The notes under the pieces were generated by a model that worked only from the letters and a program-made list of their open reading frames with translations, made no database searches and was not told the DNA's origin. A DNA stretch of 64,000 nucleotides from Pseudomonas neustonica (lineage in GTDB: Bacteria; Pseudomonadota; Gammaproteobacteria; Pseudomonadales; Pseudomonadaceae), in contig NZ_RKKU01000001.1 of the NCBI RefSeq assembly GCF_003797945.1, positions 310,001-374,000 of the forward strand, written 5' to 3'. Both the position numbers and the translations under genes were made by a program. This document shows, in pieces, positions 46,303-54,709 of the stretch (the stretch's first letter is position 1; every line of letters starts with the position of its first letter).

Positions 46303-48590
46303 GGCAGGTTTTCCTCGGCAGCGGTCATAGCGGCTAGTAGTGCCGCGGGGCGAGCGGGCAGGTCGCATGGCCGTATACCAGTGGCATCTTGAATCGCGGC
46401 CATCAATGCGGGACTGATGGCTTCAATGCCCAGCTCGCCGATACCGCGCACAGGGTATTGATCGCCGGCGACAATGGTTTCGATCACATCAACTTGCTGC
46501 GCAGGTGCATCGGCCAGGGTTGGGATCAGATAGGCATCGAGGTTATCGAGTTGGTATTCACCGTTGTGCATGGGTACGTCTTCCAGCAACGCCATACCCA
46601 TTCCCATGACGGCCGCTCCTTCGATTTGACCTCTATAGCTCGGGGGATGGATGACCTTGCCGCCGGCGGCGATGTGGTGCAAATGGGACACCTTCACGCT
46701 TCCGGTGAAACGGTCGACTCTGACGCGGGCAACAGTGGCAATAAGCAGTTGCAGGTAGCGCCCCTTGGGCTGAGCGTCGGGGCCAGTGGGAAAGTCAAAA
46801 TGGATTTTTAGCGCCGGCAGTGACAGGTCTTTGACTCCGCTCGCCAGTGCTTGATAGCTGATAGCACGCTTGCCCTTTGGCTCGTCGTACCAGAGCCCGC
46901 CCGCACCGGTGCATAATGCCCGATGATCGCCCAGTAAAGATTTGCCCAGCTGGATCAGCTGCTGTTGCCAGTCGTCGCGCAGCCGCCGCAGTGCTTCTGT
47001 GGCTATCACGGTGCTGCGCGAAGCGCTGGTAGGGCCGGAATCGGGACCGTCTGAGTCGCCCAAGCGAATATCCAAATCCTCCGCGCTGCAGCCAAGCGCT
47101 TCGCAGGCCAAAGCCTGAACGGCGGCAACTACGCCTTGTCCGTACTCGATAAACCCAAAGGCTAGCTGAATGTGGCCTTGTTTGGTCAGGCGCAGGCTGG
47201 CGCCGCCCGAATCAGGCAAGCCATTGCCCAAGCCGTTGCCTTGTGCGCCTAGTGCCATGCCCACGCCGCTCAGCCAGCGTCCGTGCTCTGCGTCAGCGGG
47301 GTTGATTTGCCATAATGGTGATGCGATAGCAGCGTTCAGCAGCGTGTTGGGGTGACAGGGCATTTGCTGGCTTTGGCCTTCGACGCCGTCGTCATCCGGA
47401 GTGCGCAGATTGCGGCGGCGTAGCTCCGCAGGTGACAGTCCAGCAGCCAGCGCCAGCTTGTCCAGCTGGCTTTCCACTGCGAAGGTCGCCTGATTGCCAC
47501 CGAATCCGCGAAAGGCACCGGCGACGCTGTTGTTGGTGTAGACCAGCTGGCCCTGTACCTCAACGTGCGGTATGCGATACAGGGGCGCGGCTGCGTGATC
47601 ACTGAAGTTGGTCAGCACTGCGGGACCGAGAGATGCATAGGCTCCGGTATCCAGCACAGCATGCAGCTGATGGGCAATCAGGCGGCCCTCGGCGTCGCAG
47701 CCTGTACGTGCAAACATCTGTATCGGATGGCGCTTGATACCGGCCCGCGTGGACTCTTGGCGGTCGTAATGAATGCGCACGGGGCGGCCAGTTTTCAGGG
47801 CCAGTAAGCCCGCAGCGGGCTGCATGGTCAGCTCGTCTTTGCCGCCGAAACCACCGCCGGTAGAAAGGCCAATAACCCGTACCTTATGCTGGGGTAATCC
47901 TAGAATATCAGCGAGCTGATCGCGGTCGCGATGGCCACTTTGGCAGCCGACTCGAAAGGTCAGGCTGCCGTCTTGCTCGGGAATAGCCACGCCGCCTTCG
48001 GTCTCCATGAATACGTGCATCTGGCGCGGCGTGCTGTAGCGTCTGTCGACGATATAGCTGCACTGAGCAAAGCCAGCGTCAATATCGCCGTGACCCAGTC
48101 GTGAGCTATCCAGCAGGTTGCCATCGGGGTGCAGCCGGGGCGCTGCTGAGGCCAGAGCTTGTTGGCTATCGCCGATGTTGGGTAGTGGCTCATAAACTAC
48201 CTTGATAAGGGTGAGTGCGTGAGCTGCAATTTCGGGGCTATCCGCTGCCACTGCAGCAATAGCATCGCCAAGAAAGCGAACTCTGTCAGTGCAGAATACG
48301 GGCTGATCCCGAAAGATGATGCCGTAGCTGTTGGTGCCTGGAATGTCCTCAGCGCAAACGACCGCACGTACACCGGGCAGGCTGCGAGCTTGGCTCAAGT
48401 CGATATGCAAGATGTGCGCGTGCGGCCAGGCACTGCGCAGGATCCGGCCGTGCAGTAATCCGGGCCAGTGCAATTCGTCGGTGGGGTACTGCTGGAGTCC
48501 GTAAGCTTTCTCGGTGCTGTCAGGGCGGGCGTTCCATCTTTCGGCAAAATGCTTTTGGTCCAGCGGTACGGCGGTTGGGACATTATTCAT
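46299..48590 (-). CDS. Molybdenum hydroxylase Mo-cofactor subunit
   Basis: This 763-residue large subunit belongs to the xanthine dehydrogenase / aldehyde oxidase family. Visible segments are RDQPVFCTDRVRFLGDAIA, STGGGFGGKDEL (Mo-co binding), VAGAFRGFGGNQATFAVE, SRSTV, and near the C-terminus RGIGELGIEAISPALMAAI with the catalytic Glu. The ATG at 48590 overlaps the FAD-subunit stop. There are no purine-catabolism neighbours, so the substrate (purine, aldehyde or N-heterocycle) is open. Confidence 0.92.
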   Translation of the reverse strand: MNNVPTAVPLDQKHFAERWNARPDSTEKAYGLQQYPTDELHWPGLLHGRILRSAWPHAHILHIDLSQARSLPGVRAVVCAEDIPGTNSYGIIFRDQPVFCTDRVRFLGDAIAAVAADSPEIAAHALTLIKVVYEPLPNIGDSQQALASAAPRLHPDGNLLDSSRLGHGDIDAGFAQCSYIVDRRYSTPRQMHVFMETEGGVAIPEQDGSLTFRVGCQSGHRDRDQLADILGLPQHKVRVIGLSTGGGFGGKDELTMQPAAGLLALKTGRPVRIHYDRQESTRAGIKRHPIQMFARTGCDAEGRLIAHQLHAVLDTGAYASLGPAVLTNFSDHAAAPLYRIPHVEVQGQLVYTNNSVAGAFRGFGGNQATFAVESQLDKLALAAGLSPAELRRRNLRTPDDDGVEGQSQQMPCHPNTLLNAAIASPLWQINPADAEHGRWLSGVGMALGAQGNGLGNGLPDSGGASLRLTKQGHIQLAFGFIEYGQGVVAAVQALACEALGCSAEDLDIRLGDSDGPDSGPTSASRSTVIATEALRRLRDDWQQQLIQLGKSLLGDHRALCTGAGGLWYDEPKGKRAISYQALASGVKDLSLPALKIHFDFPTGPDAQPKGRYLQLLIATVARVRVDRFTGSVKVSHLHHIAAGGKVIHPPSYRGQIEGAAVMGMGMALLEDVPMHNGEYQLDNLDAYLIPTLADAPAQQVDVIETIVAGDQYPVRGIGELGIEAISPALMAAIQDATGIRPCDLPARPAALLAAMTAAEENLP

Positions 48591-49438
48591 GACAAATTTG
48601 GGCTCAGTTGGTCGCACAGCAGCTTGGCGCCGGCTGATATCAGGTAGTCACGCTGCGCGCAGCCGAGCGGCAGGATGCTGTCGAGGGTGGCGCGCAAGGC
48701 AGAGTTCAACACGCGACGACTATCCTGGAGCGGAAGCGAATGAGGGCTGATCGGTAACAGAGAAGGCTGAATAGCATTGCCGCCAATGGCCAGCCGCAGT
48801 TTCTGCAGTTGGCCTTCTTGCCAACATTGCAGACTGGCTACGTTCAACAATGGTGGATTGAAAGCGCTGCGACTGGCGAGTTTTTCCATGCGGGTAATGC
48901 TACCGGCCAGGGGTACGGGTATTTGCAAAGCAGTGATCAAGCCCTGCGGCTGCGGCGCTTCAAGCCACTGCGTTAGCGGTTGTTGTTGCGACCTGCCATG
49001 TTGATCAATCCAAAGAACCTGGGTATCCAGTACCAGTAACGAAGGCATTAGATCGCCAGCAAAACCGATGTTGCCAGCCAGAGTCCCGAGTTGACGTACG
49101 CCGGCAGCGCCAACGCTAACGGCTGCCTGAGAAAGCAGTGGCATGTATTCGGCTAGCGCACTGTTATTGGCTAGCTCCGCCAATGAGGTTAAGGCGCCGA
49201 GCTGCCAGCTGCTTGCCAAACGCTTGCATCCGATCAACTCGCTCAGCCCGCTGAGTGCAACAGCTTGAGTGGGCCAGTTCGCCGTTTTGTTCCAGCTTAG
49301 CTGAAGAGCGGTCGCGCCAGCTATATAGGGCGCTTGATGGCGTACTGCCAAAGCAACCGCTTCAAAAGCGCTCTGTGGGAACAGAATATGCGTTTGAGTG
49401 CGGTCGGTCACGGCTATCGTCATTGGCTTGATGGGCAC
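48587..49438 (-). CDS. Molybdenum hydroxylase FAD subunit
   Basis: This 283-residue subunit resembles the CoxM/XdhA FAD-binding proteins: APYIAGATALQLSW (the AGGTDL equivalent, here AGATAL), GALTSLAEL, and VRQLGTLAGNIGFAGDLMPSLLVL (the RNxATxGGN equivalent), with a CO-dehydrogenase-flavoprotein C-terminal domain. The FAD loops deviate from the textbook forms. It is the first gene of the FAD-Mo-FeS operon. Confidence 0.88.
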   Translation of the reverse strand: MPIKPMTIAVTDRTQTHILFPQSAFEAVALAVRHQAPYIAGATALQLSWNKTANWPTQAVALSGLSELIGCKRLASSWQLGALTSLAELANNSALAEYMPLLSQAAVSVGAAGVRQLGTLAGNIGFAGDLMPSLLVLDTQVLWIDQHGRSQQQPLTQWLEAPQPQGLITALQIPVPLAGSITRMEKLASRSAFNPPLLNVASLQCWQEGQLQKLRLAIGGNAIQPSLLPISPHSLPLQDSRRVLNSALRATLDSILPLGCAQRDYLISAGAKLLCDQLSPNLS

Positions 49439-49830
49439 GATAGGAATTGCATTGCTGGCCTGATCAGATTCACTTGCTGGCTCCAGTAGTGGGGTGCTAT
49501 TGGTTTATGCAGGAAAAATGCCATCTTGTTGTATTTGGTGCTGTTTTTGTGAATAGCTGTCTGATTGGTCAGCTAAAAGATGTGCTCTGTTAGAGGCAGA
49601 GGAAGAGGAGGGGTAAGTGGGCTAAATGACGGTGCAGTCGCTTGAATAGTGCAGCATTATTGTGCGTGTAATAACACTTAGCTTGAGAAGGATTTCAGAA
49701 TTTATTTTTCGGAAAGTCAGCTTTTTATAAAAGCTGGCCTTTTGGTCGGGTTCTACCCCGTACTGGGCCCGCTCGATTTGCCGTTAGTTGCTTCGCCCGG
49801 CATTCACGCCAGAACGAAGCAGCATGTGCA
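49439..49830. other. Gene-free gap with an AT-rich hairpin
   Basis: 392 bases between the molybdenum hydroxylase operon start and the end of the binding-protein gene. It holds an 8-bp hairpin CAGCTTTT-TAT-AAAAGCTG at 49718-49736, a possible terminator, and must contain the operon's promoter. I see no other named element. Confidence 0.5.
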
Positions 49831-50910
49831 TTACTCTGCGGTCGCTTGCGGCTCTTGGCGCGGGCTTACAAAGCGCTCCCATGCTTGATCGACTGCGGAC
49901 TTCTGCTCTTCGGTCAAAGATTCCAGCAAGTAACTCCGACGGCGTTGCTCCACGGTCATGACCTGGTATGGGTTGGCTTCGGTAAACGCCTGCATTTCGG
50001 CTGACTCACTGGATACTGTGGGGTAGAAGTTGGAAGCAGTTGCATTGAGAATGGCGTTTTCCGGCTCCATCAAGAAGTCGATAAATTGGTAAGCCAGGTC
50101 GGGGTTTGGTGCATTGCTCGGTATGGCCAGGGTATCGATGAAAATACTCGAGCCCGCCTCCGGAATCCAAAACTGTATGTCAGGGTTTTCAGCCATGGCG
50201 AATAGTGCGTTACCACCCCAGGTCAATGCCACGCAAATCTTGTTCTGCGCAAGTGCTTCGACGTGCTCCCAGTTATTGATTTCACTCACACTGTTGCGCA
50301 GATAATCAATTGATTCGAAGGTGCGGGCTATCTTGCGGCTAGTACTTCCGGATAGACGTCTGCCGTGGAAATTCATTAGCACTGAAGCAACTTCTTCCGG
50401 AGCTGCCAGCATACCCAGGCCGCATGATGACAGGCGCGAGGTATATGACTCGTCGAATAGCAGGGCCCAGCTCTGCGGCACGTTTTCGCCTAGCGCGGCT
50501 TCGGCCAGGGGCACGTTAACAGCAAGACCGTTAGCGCCCCATAGATAGGGTACTGCGTGCTCGCTGGCGCGAGGAATACTGGCCAAAACGGAGACTAGCC
50601 AAATATCCAGGTTGTTATAGTTTTTCAGTTTGCTGTTATCGATAGGCATCAGGGCCTGCTCTGCGATCATCTGCTTAAGCATGTAATGCGAGGGCACTAC
50701 GATGTCGTAAGATTCTTCCCCTTTCATTGCTGCGATGAGTTCCTGGCCTTCCTCAAAGGTTTGATAGTCGACGCGAACCCCTGTCTGCTGCTCAAATTTG
50801 TCTAGAAGAGTCGGTTCAATGTAGTCATTCCAGTTCAGGACGCGAATCACGTCTTCGGCATGTGCCTGACTCATTGCGCACAAGGCGACGATGCAGAGCA
50901 GGTACTTCAT
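49831..50910 (-). CDS. PotF/SpuD-like polyamine-type ABC substrate-binding protein, orphan
   Basis: This 359-residue periplasmic protein has a signal peptide (MKYLLCIVALCAMSQAHA) and then VIRVLNWNDYIEPTLLDKFE, the typical opening of spermidine/putrescine binding proteins, with YDIVVPSHYMLKQM, VPYLWGANGLAVN and LTWGGNALFAM. The ATG at 50910 follows GAGGACTT; an upstream start is rejected. No permease or ATPase gene lies nearby, so it either works with a distant transporter or is a sensor partner. Confidence 0.88.
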   Translation of the reverse strand: MKYLLCIVALCAMSQAHAEDVIRVLNWNDYIEPTLLDKFEQQTGVRVDYQTFEEGQELIAAMKGEESYDIVVPSHYMLKQMIAEQALMPIDNSKLKNYNNLDIWLVSVLASIPRASEHAVPYLWGANGLAVNVPLAEAALGENVPQSWALLFDESYTSRLSSCGLGMLAAPEEVASVLMNFHGRRLSGSTSRKIARTFESIDYLRNSVSEINNWEHVEALAQNKICVALTWGGNALFAMAENPDIQFWIPEAGSSIFIDTLAIPSNAPNPDLAYQFIDFLMEPENAILNATASNFYPTVSSESAEMQAFTEANPYQVMTVEQRRRSYLLESLTEEQKSAVDQAWERFVSPRQEPQATAE

Positions 50911-51422
50911 AGTGTAAGTCCTCATTATTTTTAATTAGAAAGACGATAAGCTTAGCGTTAGTGTCCTGCTTTCCTGTATGCCGTGGCAGTCAAGTACCCA
51001 AGGCTGGGCCGACTATTTGATCGGCTAGTAGGTATATTTCTATTAACACTACCGTCAATTACATCAGCTTGCTCGGCATTTTGGTATGGTGAAAATAGCG
51101 AATTTGCCACCTGCTAGGCATTAATCAGCGCTTTAAAGAACTAAGCCCCGTCTTTGCAGCTGACAAAAGTCAGTTGGTCACTGGCTGATTCACAAGCAGC
51201 GTATAGTCCCTTGCCTGACACTGTTTAGTTGTCAGCTGCTTTCCATGCTCGCTAGCATGCCAAGTATTGTTCGCTCAGGTTTTGTCTTACATCAATATAG
51301 CAATCGTCCAGGCGATGGATAGGCGGATACGACCGAGCGTCCGCGCGGTTTGCTCGATTAGTAGCATGGCAGTGTGTTTTTTGCTCAGCCCCGCTGAAAA
51401 TTATTGGCGGGCTCTCTAAATG
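50911..51422. other. Gene-free gap upstream of the binding-protein gene
   Basis: About 510 bases with no supported gene. The left part must hold the promoter of the binding-protein gene. Nothing else is recognised. Short ORFs here have no ribosome site or protein-like composition. Confidence 0.5.
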
Positions 51423-51459
51423 AAAAGGCCCCGACAACGTCGTTGTCGGGGCCTTTTTT
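51423..51459. terminator. Strong intrinsic terminator of ftnA
   Basis: A long stem (GGCCCCGACAACG pairing with CGTTGTCGGGGCC) is flanked by AAAA and TTTTTT. It lies 19 bp beyond the ftnA stop and can act on both strands. Confidence 0.93.
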
Positions 51460-51477
51460 CTAAGATCTACCGCTCGC

Positions 51478-51942
51478 TCACATCTGTGATTGCAGGTAGT
51501 TCTGTTCACCCACCATTTTAATCAGGCGCAGCTGTTGCTCTAGCCAGTAGGCATGGTCTTCTTCAGTATCTTTCAGCTGAACCTCGAGCATCTCGCGAGT
51601 GGGGTAGTCACCATGCCGTTCACACAAGGCGATTGCGTTGGCCAGGTTGTCGCGTACCTCGTACTCAAGTTTCAGGTCTGCTTCCAGCATATCTTGCACA
51701 GTGAAGCCGGGGGTAATGGCAGAGGGGCGCATGTCCGGCTTGCCTTCCAGGAAGAGGATGCGTTTGAGAATCGCATCGGCGTGCTGGGTTTCTTCTTCCA
51801 TTTCGTGGTTGATGCGTTCGTACAGCTTGCTGTAGCCCAGGTCCTCGTAAAGGCGCGAATGCAGGAAGTACTGGTCACGAGCTCCCAGCTCGCCTCGCAG
51901 TAGCTCGATCAGGCAATTGATAACCTCTGGTTGGCCTTGCAT
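51478..51942 (-). CDS. ftnA: Bacterial ferritin FtnA (bacterioferritin-like, no haem ligand)
   Basis: This is a 154-residue iron-storage protein of the bacterioferritin/ferritin superfamily, with ferroxidase ligands in [43 protein letters not shown] and [11 protein letters not shown]. The haem-binding Met52 of bacterioferritin is replaced by Thr (EETQHAD), as in the protein first named BfrA and later FtnA in P. aeruginosa. It therefore should be haem-free. A Fur-like NAT-repeat lies upstream at 52006-52017. Confidence 0.9.
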   Translation of the reverse strand: MQGQPEVINCLIELLRGELGARDQYFLHSRLYEDLGYSKLYERINHEMEEETQHADAILKRILFLEGKPDMRPSAITPGFTVQDMLEADLKLEYEVRDNLANAIALCERHGDYPTREMLEVQLKDTEEDHAYWLEQQLRLIKMVGEQNYLQSQM

Positions 51943-52005
51943 TGTGCGGTACTCCTGCAGCTATTCGAATATAGTGGAATTGTGCCTAGATTAAACTTGT
52001 ATTGC

Positions 52006-52017
52006 TATCATTATGAT
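52006..52017 (-). promoter_or_regulatory. Candidate Fur box upstream of ftnA
   Basis: The stretch TATCATTATGAT is four NAT triplets in a row, the pattern of Fur hexamer repeats, in an AT-rich region 64-75 bases before the ftnA start. Iron control of ferritin genes makes the site plausible, but AT-rich DNA gives chance hits. Confidence 0.35.
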
Positions 52018-52545
52018 GAATTAAATGCTTTTACTTACAATGGGTTATAGTCTCATTTGTGATATTGAAAAACGTGGTGAGAGTAAGTCTTGATCGTATC
52101 TTTTGCGCGTAACTTAATAGTTGTGTCACGCCACATTAGGCAAGTTTTAGTATCCTGAAATAAGGTTTTCTTTCGCTTCTAATGCCTTGGCAGTATGGCG
52201 TTAGCATCATTGATGATGTTGATTGTAGCAGGTGCGGACGACCCTATTTTATGAGCTCTAGTGTCGACGGTGACATTAGCTGCAGTTCCTCTCAGTGCTG
52301 GTGATATGTTTGGCACTGGCACTGTTGACGTGTTTATACGCCAGTTGTTGCTGGTTATAGGGGAGGGCTGTGTTGGCTCGTCCCTACCAAGGCGTCATCT
52401 GGATTTGGTGGCCTGGCTTTCGAGGGACGATCAGCGATTTTTCTGATCTGTAAGGTGTGGGCAGTATTCAGCGTTCCTGGTGTCGACATTTTGGCGACAG
52501 GAGCCCATAAAGCGCAGTTGATTTTATTGAAAAACAGGGAGTTAC
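52018..52545. other. Gene-free chromosomal flank next to the att site
   Basis: About 530 bases between the ftnA promoter and the tRNA fragment. Short ORFs (for example 52261-52446) have no ribosome site and no recognisable protein. This should be original chromosomal DNA that once followed the tRNA gene now displaced by the prophage. I see nothing else in it. Confidence 0.5.
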
Positions 52546-52569
52546 TGGAGCGGGTGAAGGGAATCGAAC
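52546..52569 (-). other. attachment site: displaced tRNA 3' end (probably tRNA-Gly)
   Basis: Read on the minus strand, the 24 bases are G53, T-loop TTCGATT, T-stem half CCCTT, acceptor arm CACCCGC, discriminator T and CCA. The matching 5' T-stem half (AAGGG) is absent (ATCAG stands there), so the rest of the tRNA is missing. That is what remains when an element integrates at a tRNA 3' end. A U73 discriminator and a 3' acceptor strand implying GCGGGTG at the 5' end indicate tRNA-Gly. The intact gene should lie at the other prophage end, outside the window. Confidence 0.75.
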
Positions 52570-52646
52570 TGATCAGGTATGGCGGGGCTTTTAGCGCTTA
52601 TATCGGTGCCGCCATACACGGCACCATACAGGAAAAGCGTTGCTGT

Positions 52647-52874
52647 CTATTCGCGCAGTGATTTTCGCTGATCAATCCATGCCTTCAATTCGGCATAAAT
52701 AAAACCGCGTGGCGCGTTGCGCGCTTTGCTATTGGTCAACGATATTGCCTTGGGGAATGTTGCGTCTTTAAGGCGCAGCTTGTCCAGTCCCGAGCGAGAG
52801 AAGCCACACATCTTGGCAGCTTCGTTGATCCGGATGATATAGCTGTCCGGGTCGATTATCTTTGCTTCATTCAT
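52647..52874 (-). CDS. AlpA/excisionase-like DNA-binding protein
   Basis: This 75-residue protein has a MerR/AlpA-type winged HTH: YIIRINEAAKMCGFSRSGLD, then FPKAISLTNSKARNAPRGF and AELKAWIDQRK. AlpA-like proteins act as excisionases or integrase regulators. It is the last early gene, 77 bp from the att fragment, exactly where an excisionase is expected. Confidence 0.82.
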   Translation of the reverse strand: MNEAKIIDPDSYIIRINEAAKMCGFSRSGLDKLRLKDATFPKAISLTNSKARNAPRGFIYAELKAWIDQRKSLRE

Positions 52875-52877
52875 CTG

Positions 52878-53288
52878 TCATGCCTCCCGGCTTAGTTCGA
52901 TCTTCGCCTGCTCTTTCGCTTGCTCGACATCAATCTGCTCGTATAGCTGATCAACCTTCTCCTGCCGCCGATCCAGCGCTTTATAGCGCTTCAAGTGCTC
53001 GTTATAGGTGTCGTGGTATGGCTGCATCTGGTTAAGCAGTCTCAGCTTCTCAGTGGTGCAATTCGTTGCGTTGCATTGTCTCGCAAGCTCGTCTCTCTTG
53101 GCGAAGCTGAAGTCCTTCATGCGGTCCAGTTCTTTACGGTAATCCTCCGCCAATTTCGCGGACTGGAACTCCCAGCGGTGGTAAAGGATCTCGCTACGCT
53201 TTGGCAGGCGATGAAAGAACTGGCGCCGAACCCAAGAGATCAGCTCGGCATGCGTCATTTCATCAAGGATGTCTTTCTTTGTGCGCAT
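52878..53288 (-). CDS. Phage protein, helical, unknown
   Basis: This 136-residue, Lys/Glu/Arg-rich, mostly helical protein has coiled-coil tendency in the C-terminal half (YKALDRRQEKVDQLYEQI). The ATG at 53288 has GGGAGGC before it; the longer frame is rejected. I do not recognise the family. Confidence 0.75.
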   Translation of the reverse strand: MRTKKDILDEMTHAELISWVRRQFFHRLPKRSEILYHRWEFQSAKLAEDYRKELDRMKDFSFAKRDELARQCNATNCTTEKLRLLNQMQPYHDTYNEHLKRYKALDRRQEKVDQLYEQIDVEQAKEQAKIELSREA

Positions 53289-53333
53289 TAGATTGCCTCC
53301 CGGCGTGTAGGGTGGTGCCAAAGTGGGGTGTGG

Positions 53334-53636
53334 TTAGATAATCGCGGTCATCGTTTTGGATCCGTCGCCGTGCTCGGTGGTCAGCATCATTGGCGCCGGT
53401 CTACCTCCTCGGCGTATGAGCGCGTTAGCTTGCGTAAAGACTGGGTTGGGATTGCCTTCGCCATCAGGCAGCAGACTGCTACAGATAAGGCTTGAGCAGT
53501 CCTCGCCGTTAGGGCCTTCGCCGTCATGCGCGATATCAAAGCTGGCCATCATGGCGATACCGTGCCTCTGGCAGGTCTCGATGATCTGCTGCATCAGTGG
53601 GCTGATTGTTTCGTCGTACACCTGTTCTTTGTTCAT
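53334..53636 (-). CDS. Phage protein, unknown
   Basis: This 100-residue protein (MNKEQVYDETISPLMQQII...) has a strong GGGAGGGAGAAG ribosome site before the ATG. It is mixed alpha/beta in outlook, with a Gly/Asp-rich centre (HDGEGPNGEDCSS). Similar small proteins occur in early regions of Pseudomonas phages as I recall. The function is unknown. Confidence 0.75.
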   Translation of the reverse strand: MNKEQVYDETISPLMQQIIETCQRHGIAMMASFDIAHDGEGPNGEDCSSLICSSLLPDGEGNPNPVFTQANALIRRGGRPAPMMLTTEHGDGSKTMTAII

Positions 53637-53690
53637 GACATTACTTCTCCCTCCCGCAATGCAGGATGTAGTTTTGGTGGGTGAGTGGGG

Positions 53691-53957
53691 TTAGTTCCAG
53701 CGGTTGCGCTTGTTTCGCTTGCGCTCGCCTTTGGATTGGCGGGTGTAAGGGGTCGGCCTGAAATGAAGTGACGGGTTGTGCAGATCACGAACCGGAATGC
53801 GTGATAAATCCTCCAGCATTGGGTCGACTATCGGAATATCAGCCTGGTCGACAAGCTCAACCCGGCGATTATTGAGCGTTTCTGCAAGCAGCGCAATCAG
53901 AGCTGACTTGCCGACGTGTGACGCACCGGTTACCAGTATTCGCTTTGGCCCGCTCAC
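53691..53957 (-). CDS. Mini P-loop protein
   Basis: This 88-residue protein begins KRILVTGASHVGKSALIALL, a beta strand plus Walker A loop (GxxxxGKS) and helix, but ends soon after with a basic tail (QSKGERKRNKRNRWN). There is no room for a full NTPase domain or clear Walker B. It overlaps the upstream gene by 4 bases. The role is unknown; it might be a truncated NTPase or a nucleotide-binding regulator. Confidence 0.72.
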   Translation of the reverse strand: MSGPKRILVTGASHVGKSALIALLAETLNNRRVELVDQADIPIVDPMLEDLSRIPVRDLHNPSLHFRPTPYTRQSKGERKRNKRNRWN

Positions 53958-54175
53958 TCTCCACCTTTCTTGCTCTGCTGGGCGCGATGTCGATCTAGTT
54001 CCTGCTGGATGCGCTTTGCTCGATCTCGTCCTGCTCGGACTGCGCGATCCGAATCGGCTTTTATCCGCTTCTCGTCCTGAGCAATCATGCGAATCTGCTC
54101 TTCACACATAAGCTCCCAAAGCATCCATCGCTGCTCATCTGGCAGTGCGTTGTACCTGTCGGTTGCTTCGCTCAT
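53954..54175 (-). CDS. Small helical phage protein
   Basis: 73 residues, highly charged and helical (MLWELMCEEQIRMIAQDEKR, AVRAGRDRAKRIQQEL). It overlaps both neighbours by 4 bases, which supports translation. No family is recognised. Confidence 0.68.
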   Translation of the reverse strand: MSEATDRYNALPDEQRWMLWELMCEEQIRMIAQDEKRIKADSDRAVRAGRDRAKRIQQELDRHRAQQSKKGGE

Positions 54176-54516
54176 GATTCCTCCCCACTGCCTGACTTGG
54201 CTATTGCAGCCACCGCGAAAGCAATGCGCTGGTCGTGCTCCTGCTTTAATTTGTCAACAGCCTGTGTCAGCGCGTTTCCGTACTTGCCTGAGATGCCAGA
54301 GGGCTGTGAGTCTGCGTCAATGAAATGCCTCAATGCCTCGACCAACTCCGCAATCCGCGCCTTGTCTGCTGCGCGGGCGGCTTCGTGGTCGGTGAGGCGG
54401 ATGAGGCTTTCAACCTGCTCGCCCTCGTCATCCCAATCCATCACCGTGACTTCATGCATTGTCGCTTCTTTCATTCCGGCGATCATCCAGGCCACCACCT
54501 CCGGCTTATCAGTCAT
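54172..54516 (-). CDS. Phage protein, unknown
   Basis: This 114-residue protein starts MTDKPEVVAWM after GGAGCAAAG; an 11-codon longer start at 54549 is less likely. The opening resembles small phage proteins with a PEVVAW segment. A helical central part follows (HEAARAADKARIAELVEALR). It overlaps its neighbours on both sides. Confidence 0.7.
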   Translation of the reverse strand: MTDKPEVVAWMIAGMKEATMHEVTVMDWDDEGEQVESLIRLTDHEAARAADKARIAELVEALRHFIDADSQPSGISGKYGNALTQAVDKLKQEHDQRIAFAVAAIAKSGSGEES

Positions 54517-54706
54517 GGCTTTGCTCCTTGCGCATAGACTTCGTGACAAACTGATCCCACTCTTCAGCGCTTACCTCGCGCCCCGTCTTCAGCGCTGCTT
54601 CCAGATCGTCAGCAGGCGGATTGAATAGGATGGTTTTGCTCTGCTCCATGTCGTCAACGATGTAGCGCGTGCGGCTGTCTTTGAATGCTTTATCGAGTTC
54701 TAGCAC
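54509..54706 (-). CDS. Small phage protein, unknown
   Basis: 65 residues (MLELDKAFKDSRTRYIVDDM...), acidic, probably alpha/beta. It overlaps the next gene by 8 bases in the packed early operon. No family is recognised. Confidence 0.62.
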   Translation of the reverse strand: MLELDKAFKDSRTRYIVDDMEQSKTILFNPPADDLEAALKTGREVSAEEWDQFVTKSMRKEQSHD

Positions 54707-54709
54707 AGC

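Noticed and set aside
52546-52569. A complete tRNA gene at this position
   Set aside because: Only the T-loop and acceptor 3' half exist; the 5' T-stem half does not pair and no D-arm or anticodon arm follows.
52261-52661. Two small plus-strand ORFs near the att site
   Set aside because: No ribosome site, no protein-like pattern, one runs across the tRNA fragment; they are chance frames.
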